A stretch of DNA of 8,624 nucleotides from Spirochaetaceae bacterium. GTDB taxonomy: Bacteria; Spirochaetota; Spirochaetia; Treponematales; Breznakiellaceae. Each line of letters starts with the position of its first letter. Position 1 is the first letter of the stretch. The position numbers were made by a program, and so were the translations under genes. The notes beneath the pieces are model-generated. The model had not been told where the DNA came from, made no database searches, and worked only from the letters and a program-made list of their open reading frames with translations. The DNA is taken from contig JAIRYB010000151.1 in the NCBI GenBank assembly GCA_031267955.1, forward strand, positions 1-8,624. The letters are read 5' to 3'. Below, one piece after another: positions 1 through 5,946 of the stretch.

Positions 1-68
1 AGCGGCGCCTCTACCACCATTTCGTAGACCTCTTCGGAAAGCTGTTTTTTTGAAAGGACTTTATTCAT
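1..68 (-). CDS. Partial CDS: N-terminus of a probable NfnA/SudB-like ferredoxin-NADP+ reductase subunit
   Basis: Only the first 22 codons are inside the window; the gene continues beyond base 1. On the minus strand it starts at the ATG at 68-66 and reads MNKVLSKKQL SEEVYEMVVE AP. The pattern of a short 'MNK(I/V)LSK' strand followed by 'V(Y/F)xMVVEAP' resembles the N-terminus of the FAD/NAD-binding subunit of NADH-dependent ferredoxin:NADP+ oxidoreductase (NfnA, also called the sulfide dehydrogenase beta subunit), where this strand opens the FAD-binding barrel. The start is well supported: an AAGGAG ribosome binding site lies five bases upstream and a promoter-like pair lies just beyond it. 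The gene is divergent from lgt. The coding status is firm; the family call rests on 22 residues and could be wrong. Confidence 0.55.
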   Translation of the reverse strand, partial: MNKVLSKKQLSEEVYEMVVEAP

Positions 69-73
69 ACCGG

Positions 74-79
74 CTCCTT
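74..79 (-). promoter_or_regulatory. Strong Shine-Dalgarno site of the partial minus-strand gene
   Basis: Read on the minus strand this is AAGGAG, five bases before the ATG at 68-66. It is the best Shine-Dalgarno match seen in the window and fixes the start of the truncated gene. Confidence 0.7.
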
Positions 80-84
80 GAGAT

Positions 85-113
85 AATATACCATGAAAAA
101 TAAATGACGGCAA
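85..113 (-). promoter_or_regulatory. Putative sigma-70-type promoter for the partial minus-strand gene
   Basis: On the minus strand, TTGCCG (113-108, 4 of 6 to TTGACA) is followed after exactly 17 bases by TATATT (90-85, 5 of 6 to TATAAT), with a TGG just before it that fits an extended -10. Transcription would begin near base 78, at the Shine-Dalgarno site, so the leader would be very short. If that is too short, the real start point lies further upstream. Confidence 0.4.
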
Positions 114-198
114 GTTTGCGCGATGCCTCAGGCCGCGCCGGGTAGTTACAATTGCCGCAAAACCAGCCGGGGTACTAGCCGTACAGGCCCCGGGCGGG

Positions 199-204
199 TA
201 TGAT
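199..204 (+). promoter_or_regulatory. Possible -10 element for lgt-thrC
   Basis: TATGAT matches 5 of 6 positions of TATAAT in the gap between the divergent genes. The expected -35 position (about 176-181) is only a weak match (TAGCCG). Transcription from it would start about 3 bases before the lgt ATG, so this is a tentative call. The rest of the 145-base gap is GC-rich with no other recognisable element apart from the opposite-strand promoter. Confidence 0.2.
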
Positions 205-213
205 AAAAACACG

Positions 214-1284
214 ATGCTCTTGGCCGTAGATTTTCCGCATTGGCTTTCACCGGAGATTATTCCGGGCCTCCCTGTCCGCTGGTACGGAGTGATGTACATT
301 GTCGCCTTTGGGATCGCCTACCTGCTCTACCGCAGGCAGATACGCGAGCGGAATTTCCCCATGAGCGAGGATAATCTTTCCGGGCTTTTTTTCGCGGGCA
401 TTCTGGGGCTTGTCCTGGGGGCGCGGATTTTCGCCACCATTGTTTACGAGACAAGCGATATTTACCTTAGGCAGCCGTGGCTGATATTCTGGCCTTTCAG
501 GAACGGCCGTTTTACCGGGCTTCAGGGGATGAGTTATCACGGCGGGGTGATCGGCGGCATCCTGGGTTTTGTGATTTTTTCGCTGATAAAGAAGTTCGAC
601 ATCCGGGAAATTGCCGATATGTTTGCCGGAAGCATCCCGCTCGGCTATACTTTCGGCCGTCTGGGGAATTTTATCAACGGCGAGCTTTACGGCCGGGTAA
701 CTGCCTGGCCTGTCGGGATGATCTTTCCGAATGCCCAGCGTTACCCGGCGCAAGAAGCCTGGGCGCTTGAAATCGCCGGGAAAACGGGCGTCCCGGTCCC
801 CGCGGGCGCGGACGCCATGCTGAACCTGCCCCGGCATCCGTCCCAGCTGTACGAGGCTTTTTTTGAAGGCGTGATCCTCTGGCTTGTTATCTGGCTTGTC
901 CGGAAGAAAAACCCTTTCAAGGGATTCCTCGCGGGCCTTTACATGGGGGGCTACGGCCTTATCCGCTTTGTTCTGGAATATTTCCGGGAACCCGACGCGG
1001 ATCTGGGCTACCGTATCGAGCTGGTCCGCAACGGCGTCCCCCCGGCGCTTTTTTCTTCTCTTTTCAATTTTACTACCGGCCAGATACTCTGCTTTATGAT
1101 GATCCTCGCGGCGCTAATCTGGTGGATCATCGCCTCCAGGCTTCCGGGCCATGAGGCGCTCTGGCTTTACCCGGACAGCGCCGCTGGAAAAGCCGCGCGC
1201 GCGAGGGAGACTCCCGAAGCCCGCGAAGCGTCGCGGATTGAGGCGAAAAAAAACCGCCGCAAGCTGCGGAAAAAACTGAGGTAG
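214..1284 (+). CDS. lgt: Prolipoprotein diacylglyceryl transferase (Lgt)
   Basis: Lgt is an inner-membrane enzyme that moves a diacylglyceryl group from phosphatidylglycerol to the lipobox cysteine of prelipoproteins, the first step of lipoprotein maturation. The family signature is clear: the SYHGG histidine (H109), the GRLGNFINGE block (148-157), HPSQLYEA (208-215) and the late GLIRFVLEYFREPD segment (248-261) carrying conserved R251 and E255. Several hydrophobic membrane segments are visible, including about 24-40, 55-77, 110-126, 219-229 and 289-307. At 356 residues it is longer than the roughly 290 of E. coli Lgt. The excess is a loop around 172-206 and a basic, Ala/Arg/Lys-rich tail after about 310, expected on the cytoplasmic side. 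The start at 214 gives the normal 'FPHWLSPEI' N-terminus but has no good Shine-Dalgarno site. It is the first gene of a likely operon with thrC. Confidence 0.95.
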   Translation: MLLAVDFPHWLSPEIIPGLPVRWYGVMYIVAFGIAYLLYRRQIRERNFPMSEDNLSGLFFAGILGLVLGARIFATIVYETSDIYLRQPWLIFWPFRNGRFTGLQGMSYHGGVIGGILGFVIFSLIKKFDIREIADMFAGSIPLGYTFGRLGNFINGELYGRVTAWPVGMIFPNAQRYPAQEAWALEIAGKTGVPVPAGADAMLNLPRHPSQLYEAFFEGVILWLVIWLVRKKNPFKGFLAGLYMGGYGLIRFVLEYFREPDADLGYRIELVRNGVPPALFSSLFNFTTGQILCFMMILAALIWWIIASRLPGHEALWLYPDSAAGKAARARETPEAREASRIEAKKNRRKLRKKLR

Positions 1285-1286
1285 GG

Positions 1287-1307
1287 CGGCGGGGCGCCTG
1301 CCCGCCG
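1287..1307 (+). other. GC-rich hairpin between lgt and thrC, abutting the thrC ribosome binding site
   Basis: CGGCGGG (1287-1293) pairs perfectly with CCCGCCG (1301-1307) around a 7-base loop. The stem ends at the GGGG stretch (1307-1310) that is the only Shine-Dalgarno-like sequence before the thrC ATG at 1316. No U-tract follows, so it is not an ordinary terminator. It could attenuate thrC translation, or it could be chance in very GC-rich DNA. Confidence 0.3.
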
Positions 1308-1315
1308 GGGAAAAA

Positions 1316-2692
1316 ATGAAATACTACAGTACGAGGAGCCGGAACAGTCCGGTGAATTTTGCCGAAGCCGCGCTTACCGGGCTTGCCCCGGACGGCGGGC
1401 TTTTTATTCCGGAGGAAATACCGCCCTACCCGGCGGCGGTCCGCGCTTCCCTGGGAAAGATGGATTACCGGGACATCGCCCTTGAGACGATAAGGCCCTA
1501 TGTAGCCGGGGAAATTCCCGGGCCGGTTCTGGAGGAGCTGGTCCGGGCGGCCTACCCCTTTGACGCCCCGCTTGTGGCCGCCGGGGACCGGCTGATACTG
1601 GAACTTTTCCACGGCCCCACCGCCGCGTTCAAGGATTTCGGCGCGCGTTTCATGGCCCACGCTTTTTCCTGGCTCAGGAGGAACGAGGATCGGCCCCTCC
1701 ATATTTTGGTCGCCACTTCCGGCGACACCGGCGGCGCGGTGGCCGACGGCTTTTTCGGCGTGGAGGGGATTTCCGTGACGGTCCTCTACCCCAGGGGGCG
1801 GGTGTCGCCGCTCCAGGAAAAACAGATTGCCGGCCTTGGCGGAAATATAGCCGCCCTGTCCGTGGAGGGGAGCTTCGACGACTGCCAGGCCCTGGTAAAA
1901 GCCGCCTTCGCCGACTCCGGCCTGAGAAAGCGCCTCGTCCTTTCCTCGGCGAATTCCATCAACGTCTCTCGGCTTATCCCCCAGGCGGCGTACTATGCCG
2001 CGGCCGCAGGCAGGGCCTTTGACGGGAAGACCTGCCCGGACGGCGAGGCGACGCCCCGCGCCCGCGAAACCGGGACAGGCCCGCGGGCCGGCAATGCCGC
2101 GCGTTTCGGCGCCGCCGCGGGGCAGCCCCCGGCAATGTGCGTCCCGTCGGGCAACTTCGGGAACCTTACCGCGGGGCTTTACGCCATGAAGATGGGCGCG
2201 CCCATCGCCCGTTTTATCGCGGCCACCAACATCAACAGGACAGTGCCGGACTACCTTGCCGGCGCGGAATACGAAGCCCGGCCTTCGCGGGCGACGATCT
2301 CCAACGCCATGGATGTCGGAGCGCCCAGCAACTTTGAGCGCATGGCATCCCACTGGAGCGGGGAAGAGCTGCGGCGCATGATCCGGGGCGCGTGGGTAAG
2401 CGACGGGGATACCCGCAAAACCATTGAAGCGGTACGCCGCGAATACGGCTATTTCCTCGACCCCCACAGCGCGGTCGGCTGGAACGCCGCCGATCAGCTT
2501 GCCTTGTCGGGCGCGCTGGGCGCGGGGCCCCTCGCGATACTGGCGACCGCCCACCCCGCGAAATTCGCGGAAACGGTCGAGCCCCTGGCCGGCCCGCCGC
2601 CTGTACCCGCGTCGCTCAGGCGCGTCATGGGGCGGGAAATCCGCGCGCGGGCTATACCCGCGGACCTGGAAGCGTTAAAGGAACTGTTATAA
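1316..2692 (+). CDS. thrC: Threonine synthase (ThrC), PLP-dependent
   Basis: The enzyme converts O-phospho-L-homoserine to L-threonine and phosphate in the cytoplasm, the last step of threonine synthesis. The N-terminal threonine-synthase domain is recognisable (YYSTR at 3-7, then LAPDGGLFIPEEIP at 23-36). The PLP lysine is K106 in FHGPTAAFKDFG. VATSGDTGGAVA (132-143) and the phosphate-binding PSGNFGN loop (277-283) follow, then the late LDPHSAVGW and ATAHPAKF blocks (381-389, 410-417). This is the E. coli/yeast-like class of ThrC. At 458 residues it is slightly longer than E. coli ThrC (428). The extra length sits largely in a Gly/Ala/Arg/Pro-rich insertion at about 234-271, just before the PLP phosphate loop. 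The gene starts 31 bases after lgt, with GGGG five bases before the ATG, and is probably co-transcribed with lgt. A long open frame on the opposite strand is a GC-driven shadow. Confidence 0.95.
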   Translation: MKYYSTRSRNSPVNFAEAALTGLAPDGGLFIPEEIPPYPAAVRASLGKMDYRDIALETIRPYVAGEIPGPVLEELVRAAYPFDAPLVAAGDRLILELFHGPTAAFKDFGARFMAHAFSWLRRNEDRPLHILVATSGDTGGAVADGFFGVEGISVTVLYPRGRVSPLQEKQIAGLGGNIAALSVEGSFDDCQALVKAAFADSGLRKRLVLSSANSINVSRLIPQAAYYAAAAGRAFDGKTCPDGEATPRARETGTGPRAGNAARFGAAAGQPPAMCVPSGNFGNLTAGLYAMKMGAPIARFIAATNINRTVPDYLAGAEYEARPSRATISNAMDVGAPSNFERMASHWSGEELRRMIRGAWVSDGDTRKTIEAVRREYGYFLDPHSAVGWNAADQLALSGALGAGPLAILATAHPAKFAETVEPLAGPPPVPASLRRVMGREIRARAIPADLEALKELL

Positions 2693-2696
2693 ATAT

Positions 2697-2720
2697 AGTT
2701 TAAGTATAAGTTTAAGCATA
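2697..2720 (+). repeat. Two tandem copies of a 12-base AT-rich unit after thrC
   Basis: AGTTTAAGTATA (2697-2708) is followed directly by AGTTTAAGCATA (2709-2720), with 11 of 12 bases identical. It lies right after the thrC stop in an AT-rich island within GC-rich DNA. The end reads CATAAT (2717-2722), a -10-like hexamer, but no -35 sits at the right distance. The function is unknown. Confidence 0.5.
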
Positions 2721-2746
2721 ATAGAAAAAGGCTTACCCAAAGCCGG

Positions 2747-2767
2747 CCGGGTTCCGGGAAAACCCGG
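2747..2767 (+). other. Hairpin between thrC and the ychJ-like gene, possible terminator without a U-tract
   Basis: CCGGGTT (2747-2753) pairs perfectly with AACCCGG (2761-2767) around a 7-base loop; an alternative shorter stem is CCGGG-AAAA-CCCGG (2754-2766). It is followed by ACAGTAAAAC rather than Ts, so it lacks the tail of an intrinsic terminator. It may mark the end of the lgt-thrC transcript, or act as a 3'-end stabiliser or leader structure of the next gene. Confidence 0.3.
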
Positions 2768-2785
2768 ACAGTAAAACTAGAAATT

Positions 2786-2789
2786 GAGG
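2786..2789 (+). promoter_or_regulatory. Shine-Dalgarno site of the ychJ-like gene
   Basis: GAGG lies five bases before the ATG at 2795 and supports that start. No convincing promoter is visible between the upstream hairpin and this site. Confidence 0.5.
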
Positions 2790-2794
2790 TTATT

Positions 2795-3283
2795 ATGAAC
2801 GATTGCCCGTGCGGCTCGGGCCGCCCTTTTGCCGAATGCTGCGAGCCTTATATCAGCGGGGCGGAACTGCCGCCGACCGCCGAAGCGTTAATGCGCAGCC
2901 GCTACTCGGCCTACGCGACTCACGCCGTCGACTACATCATCAACACCTGCCACACGGAAGAAGGCAAGGCGAATATCGACTATAAATCCACCAGGGACTG
3001 GAGCGAGCAATCCGTCTGGCTGGGGCTGAAAATACTCTCCACTACAAAGGGCGGCGCTGACGACAGCGAAGGGACAGTGGAATTCGAGGCGCTTTACGAA
3101 CGCCGCGGCCTCCGCGACACCCACCATGAAACGGCTAAATTCAGGAAGGACGCCGGCCGCTGGCTTTACGATGACGGAACCGTCGCTACGGTAACGGTGG
3201 TCCGCGCCGGCCCCAAGATCGGCAGAAACGATCCCTGCCCCTGCGGCAGCGGCAAAAAGTACAAACACTGCTGCGGGGCGTAA
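2795..3283 (+). CDS. ychJ: YchJ-like UPF0225 protein with two SEC-C motifs
   Basis: A cytoplasmic protein of 162 residues, a typical length for the YchJ/UPF0225 family, whose biochemical role is not established. An N-terminal SEC-C-type zinc motif (C4, C6, C15, C16 in the pattern CPCGSGRPFAECC) is followed by the family's LMRSRYSAYATHAVDYIINT segment (32-51). The centre (about 55-135) has alternating beta-type segments and WLYDDG (123-128), as in the NTF2-like core of YchJ. A second, textbook SEC-C motif closes the protein (C148, C150, H158, C159, in NDPCPCGSGKKYKHCC). The same zinc motif occurs at the C-terminus of SecA, where it binds SecB and ribosomes; that role cannot be assumed here. 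The gene stands alone, about 100 bases after thrC, and is convergent with the GNAT gene. Confidence 0.9.
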   Translation: MNDCPCGSGRPFAECCEPYISGAELPPTAEALMRSRYSAYATHAVDYIINTCHTEEGKANIDYKSTRDWSEQSVWLGLKILSTTKGGADDSEGTVEFEALYERRGLRDTHHETAKFRKDAGRWLYDDGTVATVTVVRAGPKIGRNDPCPCGSGKKYKHCCGA

Positions 3284-3301
3284 GGGCTGTGCCGGGGACG
3301 C

Positions 3302-3341
3302 CGCCCGCAGGCCCCCTGGCTGTATCCGGAATAGGCGGGCG
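3302..3341. other. Inverted repeat between convergent genes
   Basis: CGCCCGC (3302-3308) is perfectly complementary to GCGGGCG (3335-3341) across a 26-base loop, in the 69-base gap between the convergent ychJ-like and GNAT genes. A competing stem pairs 3291-3297 with 3314-3320 (one G-U pair). Neither is followed by a run of Ts on either strand. A bidirectional terminator would be expected here, but this is weak evidence for one. Confidence 0.2.
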
Positions 3342-3352
3342 CAGCGCCGATG

Positions 3353-4201
3353 TCAGTAGTAGCAGATCCGGTAATCGCAGATTGATTCAAACCCTACTTT
3401 CCGGTACACGGAACGGGCGGCGGGGTTGTTTTTTTTTACAAACAGCGTTACCGCTTTTCCCTGGGCGAGCAGGGACGATGAAAGAGCGGCGGTCATGCGC
3501 CGGGCAATGCCCAGGCCCCGGTAACCGGGGCGGACATAAACACCCCCTATCTGGAAACGGGTAAAAGATTCGGCGTTGGTGTTGATCTTCCCCACGATTT
3601 TGCCGCCAATCTTTGCCGCGAGCACCTGCTCCCTGCCGATAATGCCGCTAAGGCCGAGGCGGGAATTTTCGGCCTTGAATTCCGATCCTCTGGGCAGCAC
3701 TTCTTCCCGGTCATAGTCCGCCTGAAGCGGAAGCATCTCTTCCAAATCGCCCATCCCCGGCTTAACCAGCGCGAGGCCTGCCGGCCCTGCCCGAAGCGAC
3801 TCCGGGTCAGGTTCCCGGTCCAAACCCATCAGGTCGTAATCGAACTGGTCGGTTTTTTCATAACCCAGGCCGTTAAGGGCTTCCTCAAAAATCTCCGTAA
3901 CGGAGGGGAGGCCCTGTATAGCGTGCAGGGGATTTAAAAGGATGAAACGGCCCAGAAAATCGGGAGCGGGAATATCGCGCGACAACGGGGCGGCAAAAAC
4001 AGGAAAGAGGATACGGTGGTGGCAGAACAGCAATGCCCTGCTTTCCCCGCCCCCGCCGGAGAAGGCCCAGAACCGGTCCCCCCGGGCGCGGCTGCAAAAC
4101 CGGGAACAGGCGGAAACGCAGTACTTTTCACAGCCGCGCAGAAAATTCTCGCAGGAGGCAAGGTCCCGCCATTTTACCCGGCGCCAGAGCGGTTTTTTCA
4201 T
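3353..4201 (-). CDS. GNAT-family N-acetyltransferase with a cysteine-rich N-terminal region
   Basis: The C-terminal half (about 145-282) is a GNAT acetyltransferase fold. It has a strand and GGKIVGK turn (199-205), QIGGVYVRPG (217-226), the acetyl-CoA pyrophosphate loop YRGLGIARRM (227-236, fitting R-x-x-G-x-A), and LFVKKNNPAARSVYRKVGF (253-271). The substrate is unknown. The first 140 residues are not a standard GNAT part and I do not recognise the domain. They contain a cysteine ladder, C17, C24, C28, C32 and C36, the last four spaced exactly every four residues, and a C60-H-H cluster. No signal peptide is seen, so it is likely cytoplasmic. It is the last gene of the trxB operon: its ATG (4201-4199) overlaps the TGA of the hydrolase gene as ATGA, which fixes the start and suggests translational coupling. 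Confidence 0.8.
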   Translation of the reverse strand: MKKPLWRRVKWRDLASCENFLRGCEKYCVSACSRFCSRARGDRFWAFSGGGGESRALLFCHHRILFPVFAAPLSRDIPAPDFLGRFILLNPLHAIQGLPSVTEIFEEALNGLGYEKTDQFDYDLMGLDREPDPESLRAGPAGLALVKPGMGDLEEMLPLQADYDREEVLPRGSEFKAENSRLGLSGIIGREQVLAAKIGGKIVGKINTNAESFTRFQIGGVYVRPGYRGLGIARRMTAALSSSLLAQGKAVTLFVKKNNPAARSVYRKVGFESICDYRICYY

Positions 4202-5946
4202 CGGGCGTTTCGCGGGGCCGCGTTGCCGCCGGCTGAAAAGGGAAGTTTTCCCGGCGCCGGGATACGGCCCAGCAGGGCGGAAAATCCCGCCACAAAAGAT
4301 TCAGGGGCATAACTGTATACGGCGATAGCCCCTTCCGTCCAGGGAACTTCCTCGATATAGGCGGGACTCAGCACGGAAAAGACGTAGACCTTTTTGCCCG
4401 AACCCTGAAGGGAACGGAGCAGGCCCAGGTCCGACGCGTCGGAAATACAGAAGATCACCGTGTCCGCTTCCCGCGCGTAGTAGCTTAGCTCGGCGTTCCC
4501 CCGTGAGGCGGAGTAGTAATACGACGCGGCGCCGGGATAGGCCTTTTTCCCGGCGCTGAAAAAATCTTCAAACTGGCCGGCCAGCAATACTTTTCCCGCC
4601 TTTTCCGGGGCAAGGGGGAGATTCCCCCTTACAACAGTAACGCTGCGCGCAGCCAGACTCAGAAAAAACGCCGAACCTTCGGGGTTCGGGAGTTCCGCGT
4701 CAACCTTCAGCAGATCCGGCACATAAGGCACCGCGTTCCCGCCCCGCAGGTATTTAAGTTTTGTTACCAGTACCCGCCGGGCCGCGTCCCGTACCCGTTC
4801 GCGGAAAGCGGCTTCCTCGCGCATGGCCAGAACCAGCGAAGTCCATATCGGGTCGTTAAGGTTCGGGGTTTTGGAAACCATGATAATATCGTTCCCGGCC
4901 ATGAACGCCTGCCTGGCCGCCCTGGAAAGGCTCCCCGCGCTCAGGGTGGCGCCGTTCATCATCAGATCGTCGGTAATAACCAGGCCCTTAAACCCGATCC
5001 TGTCCCGAAGCACGGTGCGGAGGAACCAGGGCGAAAGCGAGGCCGGGGTAGAAGCCGCCTGGGTGTTGGGAAAGGCCAGATGGCCGCTCATAACCGCCGG
5101 TATATTTTCCCGGGCGAGCATACGGTAGGGGACAAGCTCACGTTCCCAGAGCACCTCGAAGGGCGCGGTAATTTCCGGCAGCACCCCGTGGGAGTCCAGG
5201 TCAGTGTCCCCGTGGCCGGGGTAGTGTTTTGCCGTGGCGATAACGCCCGCTTTTTCATGCCCCCGCACAAAAGCCGCGCCCAGAATCCCCGCCTGTACCG
5301 GATCGCTCCCGAAGGACCGGGGCCCGATAAGGGTAGACGCGCTGTTCGTGTAAAGGTCCACCGTGGGGGCAAAGTTCATGTTAATCCCCAGGACCGCAAG
5401 CTCCCGGCCTATATAATACCCGGCAAGATAAGCGTCGCGGGGATAGCCCGAAGCGCCTATCGCCATGTTCCCCGGGGTCTCGCTGGTAGCGCCCTTTACA
5501 TGGCGTATCCAGCCCCCCTCCTGGTCAGTGGCGACAAGCAGCGGTATGCCGAAGTCCCCCTCCAGGGCGGCGCTTTGCAGGACGCCCACAGTTTCCGCCA
5601 GCTTACGGGTATCGTCGGTATTCCAGCCGAATATCTTCACCCCGCCTATGCGCCGGTCCCTGATCCAGTCCATGATAAGGGGCGACGGTTCGGCGCCCAC
5701 CCAGCCGAGCATGAAAGTCTGGGCCAGGGCGTCCTCGTCGCTCATCTGCGCGAGTATCTCTTCGGCAAGCGCTTCGGCGGGCCTGTCCGCGGAAAAGCGC
5801 GGTTTGCCGGTGGATCTCGCGGAATTCATGGATTGGGCGACGGGCCGCGCCGCCGGGAAAAGAAACAGGAAAAGCGCGGGCAGGAGAACCGCCGCCAGGG
5901 CCGGCGGCCGGAAAAATCCCGAACGGCTGTCTGCCGGGAAGTTCAT
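4198..5946 (-). CDS. nagZ: Exported glycoside hydrolase family 3, beta-N-acetylhexosaminidase (NagZ-like)
   Basis: GH3 beta-N-acetylglucosaminidases of this type release terminal GlcNAc, often from peptidoglycan fragments. Using the 582-residue form, diagnostic motifs are DQEGG (141-145), GPRSFG (208-213), KHYPGHGDTDLDSH (240-253) with the NagZ Asp-His acid/base dyad at D251/H253, and VITDDLMM (323-330) with the likely nucleophile D326. A second alpha/beta domain (about 435-560) follows, ending in the GKLPFS turn, so it resembles the two-domain Bacillus subtilis NagZ rather than the short E. coli form. A hydrophobic N-terminal stretch (about 16-33) without a lipobox cysteine suggests a signal peptide or anchor, with processing near 33-37, hence periplasmic action. 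An in-frame ATG at 5967 exists, but 5946 is preferred because it forms an ATGA overlap with the trxB stop. Substrate specificity is inferred from motifs only. Confidence 0.9.
   Translation of the reverse strand: MNFPADSRSGFFRPPALAAVLLPALFLFLFPAARPVAQSMNSARSTGKPRFSADRPAEALAEEILAQMSDEDALAQTFMLGWVGAEPSPLIMDWIRDRRIGGVKIFGWNTDDTRKLAETVGVLQSAALEGDFGIPLLVATDQEGGWIRHVKGATSETPGNMAIGASGYPRDAYLAGYYIGRELAVLGINMNFAPTVDLYTNSASTLIGPRSFGSDPVQAGILGAAFVRGHEKAGVIATAKHYPGHGDTDLDSHGVLPEITAPFEVLWERELVPYRMLARENIPAVMSGHLAFPNTQAASTPASLSPWFLRTVLRDRIGFKGLVITDDLMMNGATLSAGSLSRAARQAFMAGNDIIMVSKTPNLNDPIWTSLVLAMREEAAFRERVRDAARRVLVTKLKYLRGGNAVPYVPDLLKVDAELPNPEGSAFFLSLAARSVTVVRGNLPLAPEKAGKVLLAGQFEDFFSAGKKAYPGAASYYYSASRGNAELSYYAREADTVIFCISDASDLGLLRSLQGSGKKVYVFSVLSPAYIEEVPWTEGAIAVYSYAPESFVAGFSALLGRIPAPGKLPFSAGGNAAPRNAR

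Noticed and set aside
200..229. Nine-codon upstream frame (MIKTRCSWP) overlapping the lgt start
   Set aside because: No Shine-Dalgarno site and no attenuator-like structure; short frames like this arise by chance.
1127..2554. 475-codon open frame on the minus strand, antisense to thrC
   Set aside because: It covers canonical ThrC motifs on the other strand; the predicted protein is Gly/Arg/Pro-rich with no recognisable domain, as expected for a shadow frame in GC-rich DNA.
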